Shown here piece by piece: positions 61,822 to 64,000 of a DNA stretch of 64,000 bases. The position numbers were made by a program, and so were the translations under genes. Location of the stretch: NCBI RefSeq assembly GCF_000403845.2, contig NZ_KE159567.1:1000911-1064910 (forward strand), in the 5' to 3' direction. This DNA comes from Eubacterium sp. 14-2. Lineage in GTDB: Bacteria; Bacillota; Clostridia; Lachnospirales; Lachnospiraceae. The notes beneath the pieces were generated by a model. That model was not told where the DNA came from and searched no databases. It saw nothing but the letters and a program-made list of their open reading frames with translations. How positions within the stretch are numbered: position 1 is the first letter of the stretch; every line of letters begins with the position of its first letter.

Positions 61822-61914
61822 ATGAAAAAGAAAACAGTGAAAGCAGTAGCAGGGATCGTTGCAGTTGTAGTGACAGCCATTATCGGCACAGCCATTTACA
61901 GGGCAAGGCATTAA
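61822..61914 (+). CDS. 30-residue membrane peptide, PrgI operon
   Basis: MKKKTVKAVAGIVAVVVTAI is followed by IGTAIYRARH: one helix with a basic start and end. It begins 2 bp after the prgI stop. It is similar in layout to the next peptide (61946-62065): lysine-rich start, Val/Ala helix, YRxRH end. No family is recognised. Confidence 0.6.
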   Translation: MKKKTVKAVAGIVAVVVTAIIGTAIYRARH

Positions 61915-61945
61915 GGAACGCATAAAAAGGAAAGGAGGCAGGCGC

Positions 61946-62065
61946 ATGAAAAAGAGGACATGGAAGAAAGGCATTCCAGGGAAAGTCGCTGCTGTTGTTG
62001 CAGTCATTGCAGCCGCAGTCGGCGTGATTGTGTACAGGATCAGACATCAGGAGGAAATCCATTGA
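61946..62065 (+). CDS. 39-residue membrane peptide, PrgI operon
   Basis: MKKRTWKKGIPGKVAAVVAV is followed by IAAAVGVIVYRIRHQEEIH. AAAGGAGG upstream supports the start. It shares the MKK...VAAVVAV...YRxRH plan with the previous peptide, indicating a small paired family. Both sit between the PrgI and VirB4 genes, so they could be membrane subunits of the inner channel. Confidence 0.62.
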   Translation: MKKRTWKKGIPGKVAAVVAVIAAAVGVIVYRIRHQEEIH

Positions 62066-62146
62066 TTCAGAGTATGGGGGAACAGCGCCGTACAGAAACC
62101 GATAAAAAGAAGCAACTATAAATGGAATGACTGACCTTTACTGGTC

Positions 62147-62216
62147 GGAAAGTTCCGGTATCATGCAGCCGGGACTTTCCGGCTGCAATACCTTATGGCA
62201 ATGCTGAAAACAGCAT
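62147..62216 (+). promoter_or_regulatory. alternative-hairpin leader of virB4
   Basis: GGAAAGTTCCGG (62147-62158) can pair with CCGGGACTTTCC (62169-62180). The overlapping TGCAGCCGG (62164-62172) can pair instead with CCGGCTGCA (62179-62187), so only one can form. ATGCTG-AAAA-CAGCAT (62201-62216) follows directly before the ribosome site at 62221. This is attenuator-like geometry in a 168-bp untranslated gap. Confidence 0.55.
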
Positions 62217-62233
62217 GGAAAAGGAGGTCAGAT

Positions 62234-64000
62234 TTGGGCATATTTGCAGACGGATTTAAGGAGCTGAAAAAAGCAAGTGAACCGCTTTATAAAACTCCGA
62301 AATCCATACAACAGACGATTGAGATCATGAAGGTGGCGGAGAACGGCATTTTTGAGGTGGCAAGGAACCGCTTCTCAAAGTGTTACCGTTTTCAGGACAT
62401 CAATTACACCACTACCAACGAAACGGAGCAGATTGACATCTTTGAGCGTTACTGCAGGTTTTTAAATTCGCTGGACGTGAATTTCAAGATCACAATCAAC
62501 AATAAAAACAAGGACATGGAGCAGGTCAGGGACTATGTGTTCTTACAGAAGAAGAATGACGGCTATAATGGGTTCCGAAAGATCTACAACGACATCATGG
62601 AGCAGAAGATACATGAAGGCAGGCAGGGAATCGATCAGGAGCGTTACCTTACCATTACCATTGAGCGCAAGAATTTTGAGGAGGCAAAGGCGCAGTTTGC
62701 AACCATTGAGGCGTCGGTGCATAAGGCGTTCGGGGAGCTTGGCGCAGAGATTGTCCCGCTTTCCGGCAATGAGCGCATCAAGGTGCTGTATGACTACTAC
62801 CATCTTGGGGATGAGGGCAGCTTTGACTTTGACATCAGGGAGGCAAGGAAGGTCGGTGCGGACTTCCGCAATGACCTGTGCAACGGCATGATACAGTTTT
62901 ACCCGGACTATTTCAAGGACGAAAAGAAATTCTGCCGTGCATTGTTCATCAAGAAATACCCGTCCAGCCTTTCAGACCGTTTCCTGAATGAGATCACAAG
63001 CCTTCCGGTACATTCCATTACAAGCATTGATGTTGTCCCTATCCCAAAGGACATGACAACAAAGATTTTGCAGAAGAAGTACCTCGGCATTGAGTCGGAC
63101 ATCATCAGGCAGCAGCGTGTGAGGAACAAAAACAACGATTTTTCATCGGAAATCTCGTATAACAAGAGGATTGAGAAGAAAGAGATTGAGGAAATCATGG
63201 ACGACGTAAGGGAAAATGACCAGTGCCTTTATTATGTGTCCGTGACGGTTATCCTTATGGCGGACACGAAAGAGGAGCTTGACAGCATGACGGAAACGGT
63301 GGAAACCATAGGCAAGCGCAACTCCGTCACGATAGAGGAACACTATCTGAAGCAGAGGGAATCCTTAAATACTGCGCTGCCGATTGGGGTCAGGCAGGTG
63401 GAAACCATGCGCACCATGCTGACACAGAGCCTTGCGGTGCTGATGCCTTTCAACGTGCAGGAACTGAACGACAAACAGGGGTGTTATTACGGTATCAATC
63501 AGGTATCGAAAAACATCAATATCGGGAACCGCAAAAAGCTGATTAACGGCAACGGCTTTGTGTTCGGCGTTCCCGGTTCGGGCAAGTCGTTTTTCTGTAA
63601 AATGGAAATGGGCAACGTGTTCCTCTCCGGCAATGATGAGATTATCGTCATTGACCCGATGAATGAATACTTTGACATTGCCCAGACTTACGGCGGGACA
63701 GTGGTAAATATGTCAACCTACACGGATAACTATGTCAATCCGCTTGACATGGACGTATGGAGTCTTGACTTGAACGACAGCAAGGGCATGATAAGGGAAA
63801 AAGGCGAATTTATGCTCGGACTGTGTGAACAGTGCATGGGGGAAAGCCTTAATTCAAGGCAGAAGTCCATCATTGACCGCTGTGTGCGCAAGCTCTACAT
63901 TGAGATTGCAAGGAACAGGGAGAAATATGTGCCGATCATGTCCGATTTTTATGAGATACTGATGAACCAGCCGGAGGACGAGGCAAGGGATATAGCGCTG
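62234..64000 (+). CDS. virB4: VirB4-like ATPase (3' end beyond window)
   Basis: 589 codons from TTG 62234, open to the window end. AAGGAGG at 62221-62227 gives a 6-nt spacing. The N-terminal half is the VirB4/CagE domain. Walker A GVPGSGKSF lies at about residue 445, followed by IIVIDPMNEYFDIAQTYGG, typical of VirB4. The family powers substrate transport through the type IV channel. Full proteins are about 750-850 residues, so the Walker B region is missing here only because the window stops. Confidence 0.92.
   Translation, partial: MGIFADGFKELKKASEPLYKTPKSIQQTIEIMKVAENGIFEVARNRFSKCYRFQDINYTTTNETEQIDIFERYCRFLNSLDVNFKITINNKNKDMEQVRDYVFLQKKNDGYNGFRKIYNDIMEQKIHEGRQGIDQERYLTITIERKNFEEAKAQFATIEASVHKAFGELGAEIVPLSGNERIKVLYDYYHLGDEGSFDFDIREARKVGADFRNDLCNGMIQFYPDYFKDEKKFCRALFIKKYPSSLSDRFLNEITSLPVHSITSIDVVPIPKDMTTKILQKKYLGIESDIIRQQRVRNKNNDFSSEISYNKRIEKKEIEEIMDDVRENDQCLYYVSVTVILMADTKEELDSMTETVETIGKRNSVTIEEHYLKQRESLNTALPIGVRQVETMRTMLTQSLAVLMPFNVQELNDKQGCYYGINQVSKNINIGNRKKLINGNGFVFGVPGSGKSFFCKMEMGNVFLSGNDEIIVIDPMNEYFDIAQTYGGTVVNMSTYTDNYVNPLDMDVWSLDLNDSKGMIREKGEFMLGLCEQCMGESLNSRQKSIIDRCVRKLYIEIARNREKYVPIMSDFYEILMNQPEDEARDIAL

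Larger units (their letters stand above)
36811..64000. mobile_element. integrative conjugative element, left part
   Basis: From the break in the IME integrase to the window end all genes fit one ICE: partition-like, adhesin, DNA-processing, MOBP relaxase and type IV secretion genes in one orientation. Gene content resembles the Tn1549 family. Integrase, cell-wall hydrolase and the right end are expected beyond position 64,000. The exact left base is estimated from loss of integrase similarity. Confidence 0.8.

Overview
The window looks like a chromosome segment of a gut Firmicute of the Lachnospiraceae type: moderate GC, strong AGGAGG-type ribosome sites, sigma-A promoters, anaerobic cobalamin genes, many c-di-GMP and chemotaxis genes, and nested Gram-positive mobile elements of the kind common in this family. 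No species can be named from the sequence.

Positions 1 to about 29,700 are mostly core chromosome. First comes a hexitol locus (DeoR regulator, mannitol-type PTS EIICBA, MDR dehydrogenase). Next is a small AT-rich island (ImmA-type protease, XRE repressor, divergent 30-residue membrane peptide with operator-like repeats). A C_GCAxxG-GGDEF-EAL fusion follows, then a two-component system with an ABC exporter and two membrane partners. The cobalamin/tetrapyrrole block is cobD, an MCP, cobQ, cobO, sirC-like, cbiC, an EF-G-like GTPase fused to a Rae1/YacP-like NYN nuclease, hemB and hemL. A membrane-anchored amidase, a HEAT-methyltransferase, a PAS-GGDEF-EAL protein and tRNA-Leu(AAG) close the region.

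Positions about 29,700 to 36,810 are accessory DNA: a 5'-truncated GNAT gene, Nudix, TnpV, an iteron-like repeat cluster, a TetR-CPBP pair, a KTR protein, and an integrative mobilizable element (IME) backbone of MobA/MobL relaxase, oriT-like region, excisionase-like protein, XRE repressor and tyrosine integrase. The integrase reading frame is lost just after its first catalytic arginine, where a second element begins.

Positions about 36,811 to 64,000 are the left part of an integrative conjugative element (ICE) resembling the Tn1549 group. It carries a repeat-rich left end, a ParM/ParR-like pair, a duplicated 60-residue membrane peptide, a lipoprotein, a 1792-residue thioester/Cna-B adhesin with LPQTG, RadC-like and TOPRIM proteins, an oriT candidate, MobC and a MOBP-type relaxase, and a type IV secretion module (PcfB-like, VirD4, Maff2 pilin, VirB6-like, PrgI, VirB4). 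VirB4 runs off the end of the window. The likely logic is IME and ICE nested in one locus. The most unusual pieces are the GTPase-nuclease fusion, the XRE/ImmA/mini-peptide circuit, and the ICE leader hairpins and paired mini-membrane proteins.
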